The position numbers were made by a program, and so were the translations under genes. Below are positions 1-8,797 of a stretch of DNA of 64,000 bases, piece by piece. How positions within the stretch are numbered: position 1 is the stretch's first letter; each line of letters begins with the position of its first letter. Under the pieces are notes generated by a model that was not told where the DNA came from, did no database searches, and saw only the letters and a program-made list of their open reading frames with translations. Origin of the DNA: ASV31 sp965229765 (lineage in GTDB: Bacteria > Pseudomonadota > Alphaproteobacteria > Rhodobacterales > Rhodobacteraceae). The stretch spans positions 372,001 to 436,000 of the forward strand of contig CBDDJT010000003.1 in NCBI GenBank assembly GCA_965229765.1, read 5' to 3'.

Positions 1-39
1 GGCGATCCAGAAGAGGTTTTCTGCGGTCCGGCTCAGCAT
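1..39 (-). CDS. Alpha-E domain protein, N-terminal fragment
   Basis: Only the first 13 codons lie in the window; the ATG is complementary to 37-39 and the gene runs off the left edge. The visible residues MLSRTAENLFWIA match the typical opening of the alpha-E (DUF403) family. It starts two bases after the stop of the ATP-grasp gene at 42-1463. This is the usual order in the ATP-grasp / alpha-E / transglutaminase-like clusters of proteobacteria, so the two are probably co-transcribed. The family is thought to act with the ATP-grasp enzyme in making or modifying a peptide-like product, but that role is not proven. Confidence 0.8.
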   Translation of the reverse strand, partial: MLSRTAENLFWIA

Positions 40-41
40 CG

Positions 42-1463
42 TCAATCCGCCAGCACCCAGGTGTCCTTGACGCCTCCGCCCTGCGACGAGTTCACCACCA
101 GAGAGCCCTCGGTCAGCGCCACGCGCGTCAGCCCGCCGGGCACCAGAACCACGTCCTGCCCCACGAGGCAGTAGGGCCGCAGGTCCACGTGGCGCGGCGC
201 CAGCCCTTCCTCGACAAAGGTGGGACAGGCCGACAGCGCCAGCGTCGGCTGGGCGATGTAATTGGCCGGGTTCTCAACGATCTTCGAGCGGAAGGCCTCG
301 ATCTGCCCCGAGGAGGATTTCGGCCCCACCAGCATCCCGTAACCGCCCGAGCCGTGCACCTCCTTCACCACCAGTTCGGCCAGATGCTCCAGCACATAGG
401 CGCAGTCGTCGGGCTTTGCGCACTGCCATGTCGGGACGTTCTGCAACAACGGTTCCTCGCCCAGGTAAAAGCGCACCATCTCGGGCACGAAGGTATAGAT
501 CGCCTTGTCGTCGGCAACCCCTGCCCCCGGCGCAGAGGCCAGCGTCACACCGCCCGAACGGTAGACATTCATCAGCCCGGGAACCCCCAGCATCGAATCG
601 GGGCGGAAGCACAGCGGGTCAAGGAACGCATCGTCGATCCGGCGATAGATCACGTCCACCTTCTGCGGGCCTTCCGTCGTCTTCATCCAGACGAAATCGC
701 CATCGACGAAAAGATCCTGCCCTTCCACCAGTTCCACGCCCATCATGTCGGCGAGGAAACTGTGCTCGTAATAGGCGCTGTTCAACGCGCCGGGCGTCAG
801 GATCACGATAGCCGGTTCGCCCTCGCACTTGGGCGGCGCGACAGAGGCCAGCGTGCGCTTCAGCTGGCGCGGATAGCTGTCCACGGGCGCGATGCGGTTC
901 TCCTGGAACAGATGCGGGAACATCCGCATCATGATCTCACGGTTTTCCAGCATGTAGGACACGCCGGACGGCGTGCGGCAGTTGTCTTCCAGCACGTAGA
1001 ACTCGTCGGGCCCCGTCCGCACGATGTCGATGCCCACGATATGCGAATAGACGTCGCGCGGCGGGCGGATACCCACAACGGCGCGCTCGAACGCTTCGTT
1101 GCAATAGACCAGATCCGCCGGCATGCGCCCGGCGCGGATGATCTCGCCCCGTCCGTACACATCCGTCAGAAAGGCGTTCAGCGCCCGCGCCCGTTGCGTC
1201 ACGCCGCGTTCCAGCTTGCGCCATTCGGTATCGGTGAAAACGCGCGGGAACATGTCGAACGGGATCAGCCGGTCCGGGTCGCCGCCCTCGCCGTAGACGG
1301 CGAAGGTGATGCCGATCCGGCGAAACAGCGCTTCGGCTTCGTTCTGCTTCATCGTGCGCAGATCGACCGGCATGTCGCGGGCCCAGCCCTCCAGCCCCGT
1401 GTAGGGCTGGCGCAGCTTGCCGTTCTCGAACATCTCGTTGAAATAGCGGGGTGTCTTGCTCAT
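42..1463 (-). CDS. Circularly permuted type 2 ATP-grasp protein
   Basis: A 473-residue protein of the circularly permuted ATP-grasp family (DUF404/DUF407 type), about the normal family length. It is predicted to be cytoplasmic and to ligate a carboxylate to an amine at the expense of ATP; the substrate is unknown. Typical segments are VGIDIVRTGPDEFYVLEDN near residue 145-163, GVSYMLENRE just after it, and a glycine-rich KEVHGSGGYGMLVGP stretch near 368-382 that should contact nucleotide. The start is the ATG at 1461-1463, followed by the family-like MSKTPRYFNEM. It is the upstream partner of the alpha-E gene at the left edge and is divergent from the exonuclease gene at 1622. Confidence 0.88.
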   Translation of the reverse strand: MSKTPRYFNEMFENGKLRQPYTGLEGWARDMPVDLRTMKQNEAEALFRRIGITFAVYGEGGDPDRLIPFDMFPRVFTDTEWRKLERGVTQRARALNAFLTDVYGRGEIIRAGRMPADLVYCNEAFERAVVGIRPPRDVYSHIVGIDIVRTGPDEFYVLEDNCRTPSGVSYMLENREIMMRMFPHLFQENRIAPVDSYPRQLKRTLASVAPPKCEGEPAIVILTPGALNSAYYEHSFLADMMGVELVEGQDLFVDGDFVWMKTTEGPQKVDVIYRRIDDAFLDPLCFRPDSMLGVPGLMNVYRSGGVTLASAPGAGVADDKAIYTFVPEMVRFYLGEEPLLQNVPTWQCAKPDDCAYVLEHLAELVVKEVHGSGGYGMLVGPKSSSGQIEAFRSKIVENPANYIAQPTLALSACPTFVEEGLAPRHVDLRPYCLVGQDVVLVPGGLTRVALTEGSLVVNSSQGGGVKDTWVLAD

Positions 1464-1608
1464 CGTGTCTCATTTTGCACGCGCCCCGGCCAATGAAAAG
1501 TCACCCCGCGCCCGATCGCGCGGCACAGACCGGGAAGAGATGCCAAACCCGGCAGGTGCGCCCATTTTTTGTGCAATGGCCCGGACTGTCCCTGCCCGCG
1601 CGCCACGC

Positions 1609-1614
1609 TATAGT
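1609..1614 (+). promoter_or_regulatory. Predicted -10 element of a possibly leaderless mRNA
   Basis: TATAGT lies here, and the ATG of the exonuclease gene begins at 1622, only seven bases past the element. A transcript starting at the usual distance from this -10 would begin at or next to the start codon. No Shine-Dalgarno sequence is visible before 1622. The -35 region is not convincing, so this is a prediction from one element only. Confidence 0.4.
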
Positions 1615-1621
1615 GGCAGCC

Positions 1622-2638
1622 ATGGTCCTCAGCGTCACCGATCAGGGCATCTACTGCGCCGCCGGCGATTTCCACATCGACCCCTGGCGCCCGGTGGACC
1701 GCGCGCTGATTACCCACGGCCATGCCGACCACGCCCGCCCCGGCCACCGCGCCTACCTTGCCACCCATGCCGCCGCCCCCGTGATCCGCCACCGGCTGGG
1801 CGACGTCAGGATGGAAACCATCGGCTATGGCGAGGCGCGCCGCATCGGCGACGCCAGCGTGTCGTTTCACCCGGCCGGACATGTGCCCGGCTCGGCCCAG
1901 ATCCGGGTCGAGGTCGCGGGGCAGGTCTGGGTTGCCTCGGGCGACTACAAGACCGCGCCCGACGGCCTGTCCGAACCGTTCGAGCCCGTCCCCTGCCACG
2001 GCTTCATCACCGAGTGCACCTTCGGCCTGCCCGTGTTCTCATGGGCGCCGCAGGCGCAGGTGATGTCGGACATCGACGCATGGTGGGCCGCGAATGCCGC
2101 CGAGGGCCGCGCCAGCGTTCTGGGCGCCTATTCGCTGGGCAAGGCGCAGCGCATCCTTGCCAATGTCGACAATGCCATCGGCCCGATCCTGACCCATGGC
2201 GCGATCGAGGCGACGAACGCCGTCCTGCGGGCCCAGGGCCTGGACCTGCCCGACACGATCCAGGTCACCCCCGAGACGGACCCGCGCGAGTACCCCGACG
2301 CGCTGGTTCTGGCCACGCCCTCAGCGCTCGGCACGCCGTGGATGCGGCGGTTCGGGCCGACCTCGACCGCCTTTGCCTCGGGCTGGATGCAGCTGCGCGG
2401 CGTGCGCCGCCGCCGCGCCGCCGACCGGGGCTTCGTCCTGTCGGACCACGCGGACTGGGACGGGCTCAACACCGCGATCCGGGCCACCGGGGCCGAGACG
2501 GTGCTTGTCACCCACGGCTATACCGCGCCCTTCCGCCGCTGGCTGACCGACCAGGGCTACGACGCCCATGTCCTGAGCACCGAATACGAGGGCGAATCGC
2601 TCGACACCCCCGACACGCCCGAAGAGGCCGCCGCATGA
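1622..2638 (+). CDS. Ligase-associated DNA exonuclease (metallo-beta-lactamase fold)
   Basis: A 338-residue metallo-beta-lactamase/beta-CASP type nuclease. The metal-binding signature THGHADH is at residues 31-37, and later conserved blocks include a GDYK motif and LVTHGYTAPF near the C terminus. The family (ligase-associated exonuclease, related to mRNA 3'-end factor nucleases) is normally encoded next to an ATP-dependent DNA ligase and is assigned to DNA repair. Here the ligase follows at 3530, with one extra gene between. The start is the ATG at 1622, which gives MVLSVTDQGIYCAAGDFHID, the usual N terminus; a longer in-frame extension exists upstream but is not family-like. It overlaps the next gene by 4 bases (ATGA). 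Confidence 0.88.
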   Translation: MVLSVTDQGIYCAAGDFHIDPWRPVDRALITHGHADHARPGHRAYLATHAAAPVIRHRLGDVRMETIGYGEARRIGDASVSFHPAGHVPGSAQIRVEVAGQVWVASGDYKTAPDGLSEPFEPVPCHGFITECTFGLPVFSWAPQAQVMSDIDAWWAANAAEGRASVLGAYSLGKAQRILANVDNAIGPILTHGAIEATNAVLRAQGLDLPDTIQVTPETDPREYPDALVLATPSALGTPWMRRFGPTSTAFASGWMQLRGVRRRRAADRGFVLSDHADWDGLNTAIRATGAETVLVTHGYTAPFRRWLTDQGYDAHVLSTEYEGESLDTPDTPEEAAA

Positions 2639-3519
2639 ACGACATGACCCTCGCCGACCGCTTCTTCCGCTGGCAGGCCCGCAATGTCGAGCGCCGGGCG
2701 CTGGCCCTGATCGGCCCGCAACGGGCGCTCCGCGCGGTGTTCGCCGTCACCGCGCCGCTGGGCGGGCGCCTGCCCGCACGCATGACGCCGATCCGCGACC
2801 GGCACGACGCGCTGTGGTTCCGCCCCGAAGGCGTGGACCGCGACGCGCCCGTGATCCTCTACCTGCACGGCGGCGGCTTCACCATCGGCAGCCCCCGCAC
2901 CCATGCCGCGCTTGTGGGCAACCTCGCCGCCGCCTCGGGCCTGCGCGCCGTCGCGGCCCGCTACCGCCTGGCGCCGGAACATCCCTTTCCCGCCGCCCGC
3001 GACGACGCCATCGCCGCGTGGGAGCGTCTGGTGCGGGACGGCACCCCGCCCGCGGCGATCTGCGGCGACAGCGCAGGCGGCTGCCTTGCCCTCCTTGTCG
3101 CCCAGCACGCCCGCGACACGGGCGGCCCGCAGCCCCGTGCGCTTGGCCTGATCGCGCCCATCGGCGATCTGTCGGGCGGCATCGAGGCGCGTTTCGCCGC
3201 CGCCGGGGACGAGATCCTGATCCCGCCCGCCTGGCCCCGCCGGATCGAACTGGCCTACCTGCGCGGCCATGACCCCGCCGACCCGGCCGTCTCGCCCCTG
3301 CAAGGCGACGTGACCGGCCTGCCCCCAACCCTGATCCAGGCCGGCAGCGGAGAGGCGCTGGCCCAGGACGCGCACCGCCTGCACGACGCGATGGACGACT
3401 GCACGCTCGACCTCTGGCCGGGGATGCAGCATGTCTGGCACCTGCACGCGGGCTTCTCCGCCGCCGCCGACAGGGCCCTGGCGCAGATGGGCGCCTTCCT
3501 GCGCGAAAAGACCCGCTGA
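2635..3519 (+). CDS. Alpha/beta hydrolase, hormone-sensitive-lipase type esterase
   Basis: A 294-residue serine hydrolase. It carries the oxyanion-hole motif HGGGF at residues 78-82 and the nucleophile motif GDSAGG at 144-149 (Ser146). A late WPGMQHVWHLHAG segment should provide the catalytic His, so this is an HSL-family carboxylesterase acting on small acyl esters. The start overlaps the exonuclease stop in an ATGA junction, and the ligase gene begins 10 bases after its stop, so the three genes look co-transcribed. Its presence between the repair exonuclease and ligase is unusual, because these two genes are normally adjacent. Its substrate cannot be told from sequence. Confidence 0.85.
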   Translation: MNDMTLADRFFRWQARNVERRALALIGPQRALRAVFAVTAPLGGRLPARMTPIRDRHDALWFRPEGVDRDAPVILYLHGGGFTIGSPRTHAALVGNLAAASGLRAVAARYRLAPEHPFPAARDDAIAAWERLVRDGTPPAAICGDSAGGCLALLVAQHARDTGGPQPRALGLIAPIGDLSGGIEARFAAAGDEILIPPAWPRRIELAYLRGHDPADPAVSPLQGDVTGLPPTLIQAGSGEALAQDAHRLHDAMDDCTLDLWPGMQHVWHLHAGFSAAADRALAQMGAFLREKTR

Positions 3520-3529
3520 CGTCCCGCCC

Positions 3530-5122
3530 GTGAAACGCTTCGCCGCCCTCTTCGCCGCGCTCGACCAGACGACGCGGACCACCCTCAAGACGGCGGCGCT
3601 GGCCGGGTATTTCCGCACCGCGCCGGACAAGGACAAGCTCTGGACCATCGCGCTTTTGTCCGGGCGCCGCCCGCGCCGCACCGTCACCACGACCGCGCTC
3701 AGGGAATGGGCGGCAGAGCGCGCGGGCATTCCCCTCTGGCTCTTCGAGGAATGCTATCCCGTCGTCGGCGACCTGGCCGAGACCATCGCCCTTGTCCTGC
3801 CGCCCGCCAGCCGGACCTCGGACGAACCGCTCGGCCACTGGATCGACGAGATCCGCGCGCTGGCCGCGCTCGACGACCCCGCCCGCAAGGCCCGCATCCT
3901 CGACGCATGGGACCGGCTGGACGCCACCGAACGCTTCCTCTTCAACAAGCTCATCACCGGCGGCTTCCGCCTCGGCGTCAGCCAGAAGCTGATGACCCGC
4001 GCCCTGTCGCAGGCCACAGGCGTCGCCGAACCGGAACTCGCCCACCGCCTGATGGGCGACTGGACGCCCGACAGCGTCACCTTCGACGGCCTTGTGCTGA
4101 CACGCGATCCCGCGGCCGACCTGTCGCGCCCCTATCCCTTCTACCTCGCCTACCAGCTCGACGACGGCCCGGCCGCGCTGGGCGATCCGGCGGACTGGCG
4201 CGCGGATTGGAAATGGGACGGCATCCGCGGCCAGCTGATCCTGCGCGGCGGCGACCATTTCGTCTGGTCCCGGGGCGAGGAGCTGATGACCGACCGCTTC
4301 CCCGAACTGGCCGCCGCGCGCGACTTCATCCCGCCGGGCACGGTGCTCGACGGCGAGATCCTCGCCTGGCGCGACGCCGCCCCCCTGCCCTTCAACGCCC
4401 TGCAGAAACGCATCGGGCGCAAGAGCGTGCCGAAGAAGCTGCTGGCAGAGGCCCCGGTGCGCCTGATGGCCTACGATCTTCTTGAATGGCAGGGCCAGGA
4501 CCTGCGCGACCGCCCCTTCGACGCGCGCCGCGCTCTCCTCGACGCGCTGGTGGCGGGCCTGCCGCCCGAGGCGGCGGTCATGGCCTCGCCCCCGGTCGCC
4601 TTCACCGATTGGACCGCGCTGGCCGCCGGGCGCGCCCGCGCCCGCGACCTGGGCGCCGAGGGGCTGATGCTCAAGCGCGGCGCCAGCCCCTATCTGGCGG
4701 GCCGCAAGAAAGGCGACTGGTGGAAATGGAAGGTCGATCCCCTGACCATCGACGCGGTGATGATCTATGCGCAGGCGGGCCACGGGCGGCGCGCCACGCT
4801 CTACACCGATTTCACCTTCGCGGTCTGGGACGGCCCCGCGCTCGTCCCCTTCGCCAAGGCCTATTCCGGCCTGACGGATGCCGAGTTCCGCCAGATCACC
4901 CAATGGGTGCGCAAGAACACGCTCGACCGCTTCGGCCCGGTCCGGCAGGTCCGCCCCGAGCATGTGTTCGAGATCGCCTTCGAGGGCATCCAGAAAAGCC
5001 CGCGCCACAAGTCCGGCGTGGCGTTGCGCTTTCCCCGCATGGCGCGCTGGCGCCATGACAAGCCCGCGTCAGAGGCCAACACCCTGGCCGATCTCAAGGA
5101 CATGCTCGCGCACTACGGGTGA
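3530..5122 (+). CDS. ATP-dependent DNA ligase, cisplatin-damage-response type
   Basis: A 530-residue ATP-dependent DNA ligase, normal length for the bacterial ligase-associated (cisplatin damage response) family. The nucleotidyl-transfer motif KWDGIR is at residues 228-233, with Lys228 as the predicted AMP acceptor. Further motifs are DGEILAW and, near the C terminus, the FEIAFEGIQKSPRHKSG segment of the OB-fold. A GTG at 3530 is chosen because it gives the family N terminus (V/M)KRFAALFAALDQTTRT; an upstream in-frame ATG would overlap the hydrolase gene deeply. In many genomes this ligase sits in one operon with the exonuclease, a DEXH helicase and a phosphoesterase; the last two are not found here. 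Confidence 0.9.
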   Translation: MKRFAALFAALDQTTRTTLKTAALAGYFRTAPDKDKLWTIALLSGRRPRRTVTTTALREWAAERAGIPLWLFEECYPVVGDLAETIALVLPPASRTSDEPLGHWIDEIRALAALDDPARKARILDAWDRLDATERFLFNKLITGGFRLGVSQKLMTRALSQATGVAEPELAHRLMGDWTPDSVTFDGLVLTRDPAADLSRPYPFYLAYQLDDGPAALGDPADWRADWKWDGIRGQLILRGGDHFVWSRGEELMTDRFPELAAARDFIPPGTVLDGEILAWRDAAPLPFNALQKRIGRKSVPKKLLAEAPVRLMAYDLLEWQGQDLRDRPFDARRALLDALVAGLPPEAAVMASPPVAFTDWTALAAGRARARDLGAEGLMLKRGASPYLAGRKKGDWWKWKVDPLTIDAVMIYAQAGHGRRATLYTDFTFAVWDGPALVPFAKAYSGLTDAEFRQITQWVRKNTLDRFGPVRQVRPEHVFEIAFEGIQKSPRHKSGVALRFPRMARWRHDKPASEANTLADLKDMLAHYG

Positions 5123-5159
5123 CGCAAGGAAAGGGCGGCCGCTTCCGCGCCCGCCCATG

Positions 5160-5192
5160 CTTCTTCTGTTCACAAATACTCTCGCCGAAGGC
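5160..5192. repeat. Interspersed 33-nt repeat, copy A
   Basis: A 33-nt sequence starting CTTCTTCTGTTC and containing CAAATACTCTCGCC. It recurs with about four mismatches at 51697-51729. In both places it directly abuts a perfect stem-loop and lies just past the 3' end of a minus-strand gene (here the DoxX gene). Confidence 0.6.
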
Positions 5193-5209
5193 ACCGGCCG
5201 CAGGCCGGT
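5193..5209. terminator. GC-rich stem-loop between convergent genes
   Basis: ACCGGCC / GGCCGGT form a perfect 7-bp stem around a GCA loop, between the ends of the ligase gene (plus) and the DoxX gene (minus). There is no T-run on either side, so it is a candidate transcript-end structure rather than a classical intrinsic terminator. Confidence 0.45.
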
Positions 5210-5259
5210 TCGCGCCCCCAAGACCGCCGGGTCGTTGACGGACGGGGGCAACGCGGCGC

Positions 5260-5688
5260 TCATTCCGCCGCGACGGCGCCGCCATGGCCACGGCGGTTGT
5301 CGACCGACAGCGCGCCCGCGCCGAAGACCGCAACCAGGCCCAGGCCGCCGGTGATGGCGAGGTTCTTCATGAAGTGGATGGTCTCGCCCTGCGCGGCCAT
5401 GCCTTCCATCCCGAAGCTGGGGACAAGGTGAAAGAGCACGCCGGCGAGCAGCGTGAAGCCCGCCAACAGGACCGCCGCTATGCGGGCCTGGAAACCGACC
5501 AGCAGCGCGATGCCGCCCAGCACCTCGACCGCGATCACCGCGGGCAGAAGCGCGCCGGGCACGCCCATCATCTCCATGTAGCCCTGGGTGCCGGCATAGC
5601 CGCCGATCTTCTGAAGTCCGGCGATGATGAAGATCGCCGATAGGAACAGCCGCGCCAGCGGCGCGCCGAGTGCAAACTTGTCCGTCAT
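5260..5688 (-). CDS. DoxX family membrane protein
   Basis: A 142-residue inner-membrane protein with four hydrophobic segments, the normal size and layout for DoxX/DoxD-like proteins. Typical features are LARLFLSAIFIIAGLQKIGG at the N terminus (first helix and the LxxxK turn), IAVEVLGGIALLVGFQARIA in the middle, and HFMKNLAITGG before the last helix. The family is linked loosely to quinone or sulfur redox processes at the membrane; a specific role cannot be stated. The start at the ATG complementary to 5686-5688 gives MTDKFALGAPLARLF and avoids an Arg-rich, non-conserved extension. It is a single-gene unit, convergent with the ligase gene. Confidence 0.85.
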   Translation of the reverse strand: MTDKFALGAPLARLFLSAIFIIAGLQKIGGYAGTQGYMEMMGVPGALLPAVIAVEVLGGIALLVGFQARIAAVLLAGFTLLAGVLFHLVPSFGMEGMAAQGETIHFMKNLAITGGLGLVAVFGAGALSVDNRRGHGGAVAAE

Positions 5689-5939
5689 GTCCTTGGTCCC
5701 TGGATCCTGCGCGCGCCCTGTCCGGGCAGCGGCATGTTGTCGATGTCTAAAGCCTATATCGGCGCGCATGTGCACGAAACGCTCGAAACGCAGTGTCATC
5801 TCTTCCAGAATGCACATAACACTCGCGTGATCCGCGCGGCTCCGGCGGCGTCCCGTCCCCCGCGAACTTCGGCGACGGGTTGCACCCCTCGCCGCGCGCG
5901 CCCTATGTGTCACCCAAGGCCAAACCGAAAGGACCCAGG

Positions 5940-7763
5940 ATGCGCGATTTTCCCACCCCCGTCTTCGACGCCAAGGCCGAGGGCGCCAGCCCGTTCGGCG
6001 CGCTGCCGGACTGGGACCTGAGCGATCTCTATTCGGCCCCCGACGCGCCCGAAGTGGCGCGTGACCTCGACTGGCTGGACCGCGAATGCGCCGCCTTCGC
6101 CTCCGACTACCAGGGCAAGCTGGCCGATCTCGACGCCGCGGGCCTGCGCGACTGCGTCCTGCGCTACGAACGTATCGACACGGTCGCCGGGCGGCTGATG
6201 TCCTACGCCGGGCTGCGCTACTACCAGAACACCACCGACGCCGCGCGCGCCAAGTTCATGTCCGACTGCCAGGACAAGGTGACGACCTCCACCACGCCGC
6301 TGGTGTTCTACAGCCTCGAAATCAACCGCCTGCCCGACGACCACCTCGACGCCCTTTTCGCCGCCGATGCCGCGCTGGCCCGCTACAGGCCCGTCTTCGA
6401 CCGCCTGCGCGCCATGCGCCCGCACCAGCTGTCGGACGAGCTGGAACAGTTCCTGCACGACCAGTCCGTGGTCGGCGCCAGCGCCTGGAACAAGCTCTTC
6501 GACGAGACCATGGCCGGGCTGGAGTTCGAGGTCGACGGCGAGACGCTGGGGCTGGAGGCCACGCTCAACCTGCTGACCGACCATGACCGCGCCCGGCGCG
6601 AGGCCGGCGCGCGCAGCCTGGCGGATGTCTTCGGACAGAACGTCAAGCTCTTCGCCCGCGTCCACAACACGCTGGCCAAGGAAAAGGAGATCGAGGACCG
6701 CTGGCGCAAGATGCCTTCTCCGCAGACCGGGCGCCATCTTGCCAACCACGTGGAGCCCGAAGTCGTCGAGGCGCTGCGCAACGCCGTGGTCGCCGCCTAC
6801 CCGCGCCTGTCGCACCGCTACTACGAGCTGAAGCGCAAGTGGCTGGGCCTCGACACGCTTCAGGTCTGGGACCGCAACGCGCCCCTGCCGCTGGAGGAAC
6901 CGCGCACGATCGACTGGCCCACCGCGCGCGAGATGGTGATGACAGCCTATGCGGGCTTCGCGCCCCGGATGGCGGAACTGGCCGAACCCTTCTTCGACAA
7001 GGGCTGGATCGACGCGGGCGTGAAGCCCGGCAAGGCGCCCGGCGCCTTCGCCCACCCCACCGTGGCCGAGGTGCACCCCTACGTGATGCTCAACTACCTG
7101 GGCAAGCCGCGGGACGTGATGACGCTGGCCCATGAACTGGGCCACGGCGTCCACCAGGTTCTGGCCGCGGGCCAGGGAGAGCTTCTGTCCTCCACCCCCC
7201 TGACGCTGGCCGAGACCGCCAGCGTCTTCGGCGAGATGCTGACCTTCCGCCGCCTGCTCGACAACGCCCGGAACGATGCGGAACGCAAGGTGCTGCTGGC
7301 CGGCAAGGTCGAGGACATGATCAACACCGTGGTCCGCCAGATCGCCTTCTACGATTTCGAGTGCAAGCTGCACGACGCCCGCCGCAGCCAGGGTGAACTG
7401 ACGCCCGACGACATCAACGCCCTGTGGATGAGCGTGCAGGGCGAAAGCCTTGGCCCCGCGTTCACCTTCATGGACGGGTATGAAACCTTCTGGTCCTACA
7501 TCCCGCATTTCGTCCACTCGCCCTTCTACGTCTACGCCTATGCCTTCGGCGACGGGCTGGTGAACGCACTTTATGCCGTCTACGAAGAGGGCGACGCGGG
7601 CTTCCAGGACAAGTATTTCGAGATGCTCAAGGCTGGCGGATCGAAGCACCACAAGGAGCTTCTGGCCCCCTTCGGCCTCGACGCCTCGGACCCCGAATTC
7701 TGGGACAAGGGCCTGTCGATGATCTCGGGCTTCATCGACCAGCTGGAGGCGATGGAGGGCTGA
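5940..7763 (+). CDS. pepF: Oligoendopeptidase F (M3 family zinc peptidase)
   Basis: A 607-residue M3-family metallopeptidase that cleaves short peptides in the cytoplasm. The zinc site is HELGHGVHQ at residues 398-406 (His398, Glu399, His402), and the third ligand is Glu425 in LAETASVFGEM. The C-terminal SPFYVYAYAFGDGLVNALYA segment supplies the substrate-site tyrosines typical of the family. The start is the ATG at 5940, preceded by AAAGGA at 8-13 bases; an upstream in-frame start adds only a basic, non-conserved tail. The length is normal for the PepF/M3 clade. It stands alone, divergent from the DoxX gene. Confidence 0.92.
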   Translation: MRDFPTPVFDAKAEGASPFGALPDWDLSDLYSAPDAPEVARDLDWLDRECAAFASDYQGKLADLDAAGLRDCVLRYERIDTVAGRLMSYAGLRYYQNTTDAARAKFMSDCQDKVTTSTTPLVFYSLEINRLPDDHLDALFAADAALARYRPVFDRLRAMRPHQLSDELEQFLHDQSVVGASAWNKLFDETMAGLEFEVDGETLGLEATLNLLTDHDRARREAGARSLADVFGQNVKLFARVHNTLAKEKEIEDRWRKMPSPQTGRHLANHVEPEVVEALRNAVVAAYPRLSHRYYELKRKWLGLDTLQVWDRNAPLPLEEPRTIDWPTAREMVMTAYAGFAPRMAELAEPFFDKGWIDAGVKPGKAPGAFAHPTVAEVHPYVMLNYLGKPRDVMTLAHELGHGVHQVLAAGQGELLSSTPLTLAETASVFGEMLTFRRLLDNARNDAERKVLLAGKVEDMINTVVRQIAFYDFECKLHDARRSQGELTPDDINALWMSVQGESLGPAFTFMDGYETFWSYIPHFVHSPFYVYAYAFGDGLVNALYAVYEEGDAGFQDKYFEMLKAGGSKHHKELLAPFGLDASDPEFWDKGLSMISGFIDQLEAMEG

Positions 7764-7894
7764 ACACCCGGGGAAGGGGTTGCGCCCTGCCGGCGGGCGC
7801 ATCCCCCCTTGCGGCCATTTCATAACGCGTTAATCATTCGCTGTCCCCGCCCGACGCATCCCGCGCACCAAGGCCGCCGGGGCGAGGGACGCGC

Positions 7895-8782
7895 ATGATC
7901 CGGCTGACCCCGCTTGAAATCCTCATGGCACTTTCGGTGCCTCTGGTCTGGGGCATGGGGCTGGTGCTGGCCAAGGGGGCGATCGGGCATTTCCCGCCAA
8001 TCCTCCTGATGGCGCTGCGCTTCACGCTGACGGCTGCGGTGCTGGTCTGGTTCACCCGCATCCCGCATGGCAACCTTGCCCGGCTTTTCGGCATCGCGAT
8101 CATCGCCGCGGCACTGCAATACAGCCTGACCTTCACCGGGCTGACCGGGCTTCAGGCCGGTATCGCCGCGCTCATCGTCCAGCTGGAGGTGCCGTTCCTC
8201 GTGCTTCTCGGCGCGCTGGTGCTGGGCGAACGCCCCGGCGCGCGCAAGTGGATCGGCATCGCCGTGGCTTTCTGCGGCATCGGCCTGATGGTCTGGCAGG
8301 GCGAGTTCGGGGCCGACATCGTCTCGGTCCTCATGGTGATCGCGGGCGCGTTTTCCTGGGCGGTGGGCCAGGTGATGATCCGCCGTCTGAAGGATATAGA
8401 GGGGCTTCAGGTCACCGCCTGGATTGCGGTCTTCGCCACGCCCCAGCTTTTCGCCATGTCTTTGCTGTTCGAAACCGGGCAGGTCGCCGCGATCCGCGGC
8501 GCCGACATCACGATCTGGGCCACTGTCGCCTACCTCGGGCTTGTCATGACCGCCTTCGGCTACCTGATGTGGAACACGCTGATCCGCCGCCACGACGTGG
8601 GCCGCGTGGCGCCCTTCCTGCTGCTGCTGCCGGTCTTCGCGGTGATCGGCGGGATGCTGTTCCTGGGCGAGGAGCCGCGGCCCGAGAAACTGCTGGGCGG
8701 CGCGGTGATCCTGCTTGGCGTGGGCATCATCACGGTGCGACGGCCCCGCAGGCCGCGCGCGCCAATGCGCGACCCGGCCTGA
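7895..8782 (+). CDS. EamA/DMT family transporter
   Basis: A 295-residue inner-membrane protein with about ten hydrophobic segments in two EamA repeats, the standard 10-TM drug/metabolite transporter layout. The N terminus shows the family pattern ALSVPLVWGMGLVLAKGAIG and RFTLTAAVLV. The second repeat contains AYLGLVMTAFGYLMWNTLI followed by FLLLLPVFAVIGGMLFLGE, the conserved end of EamA proteins. The cargo is unknown; relatives export amino acids or other small metabolites. No strong ribosome-binding site is visible, but the ATG at 7895 fits the first helix. A second EamA protein of a different subgroup is at 26558. Confidence 0.88.
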   Translation: MIRLTPLEILMALSVPLVWGMGLVLAKGAIGHFPPILLMALRFTLTAAVLVWFTRIPHGNLARLFGIAIIAAALQYSLTFTGLTGLQAGIAALIVQLEVPFLVLLGALVLGERPGARKWIGIAVAFCGIGLMVWQGEFGADIVSVLMVIAGAFSWAVGQVMIRRLKDIEGLQVTAWIAVFATPQLFAMSLLFETGQVAAIRGADITIWATVAYLGLVMTAFGYLMWNTLIRRHDVGRVAPFLLLLPVFAVIGGMLFLGEEPRPEKLLGGAVILLGVGIITVRRPRRPRAPMRDPA

Positions 8783-8797
8783 ACCGGGCGCTCCGCC

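Noticed and set aside
189..1496. Long plus-strand open frame opposite the ATP-grasp gene
   Set aside because: His/Arg/Gln-rich antisense shadow typical of high-GC genes; the minus strand encodes a complete known family.
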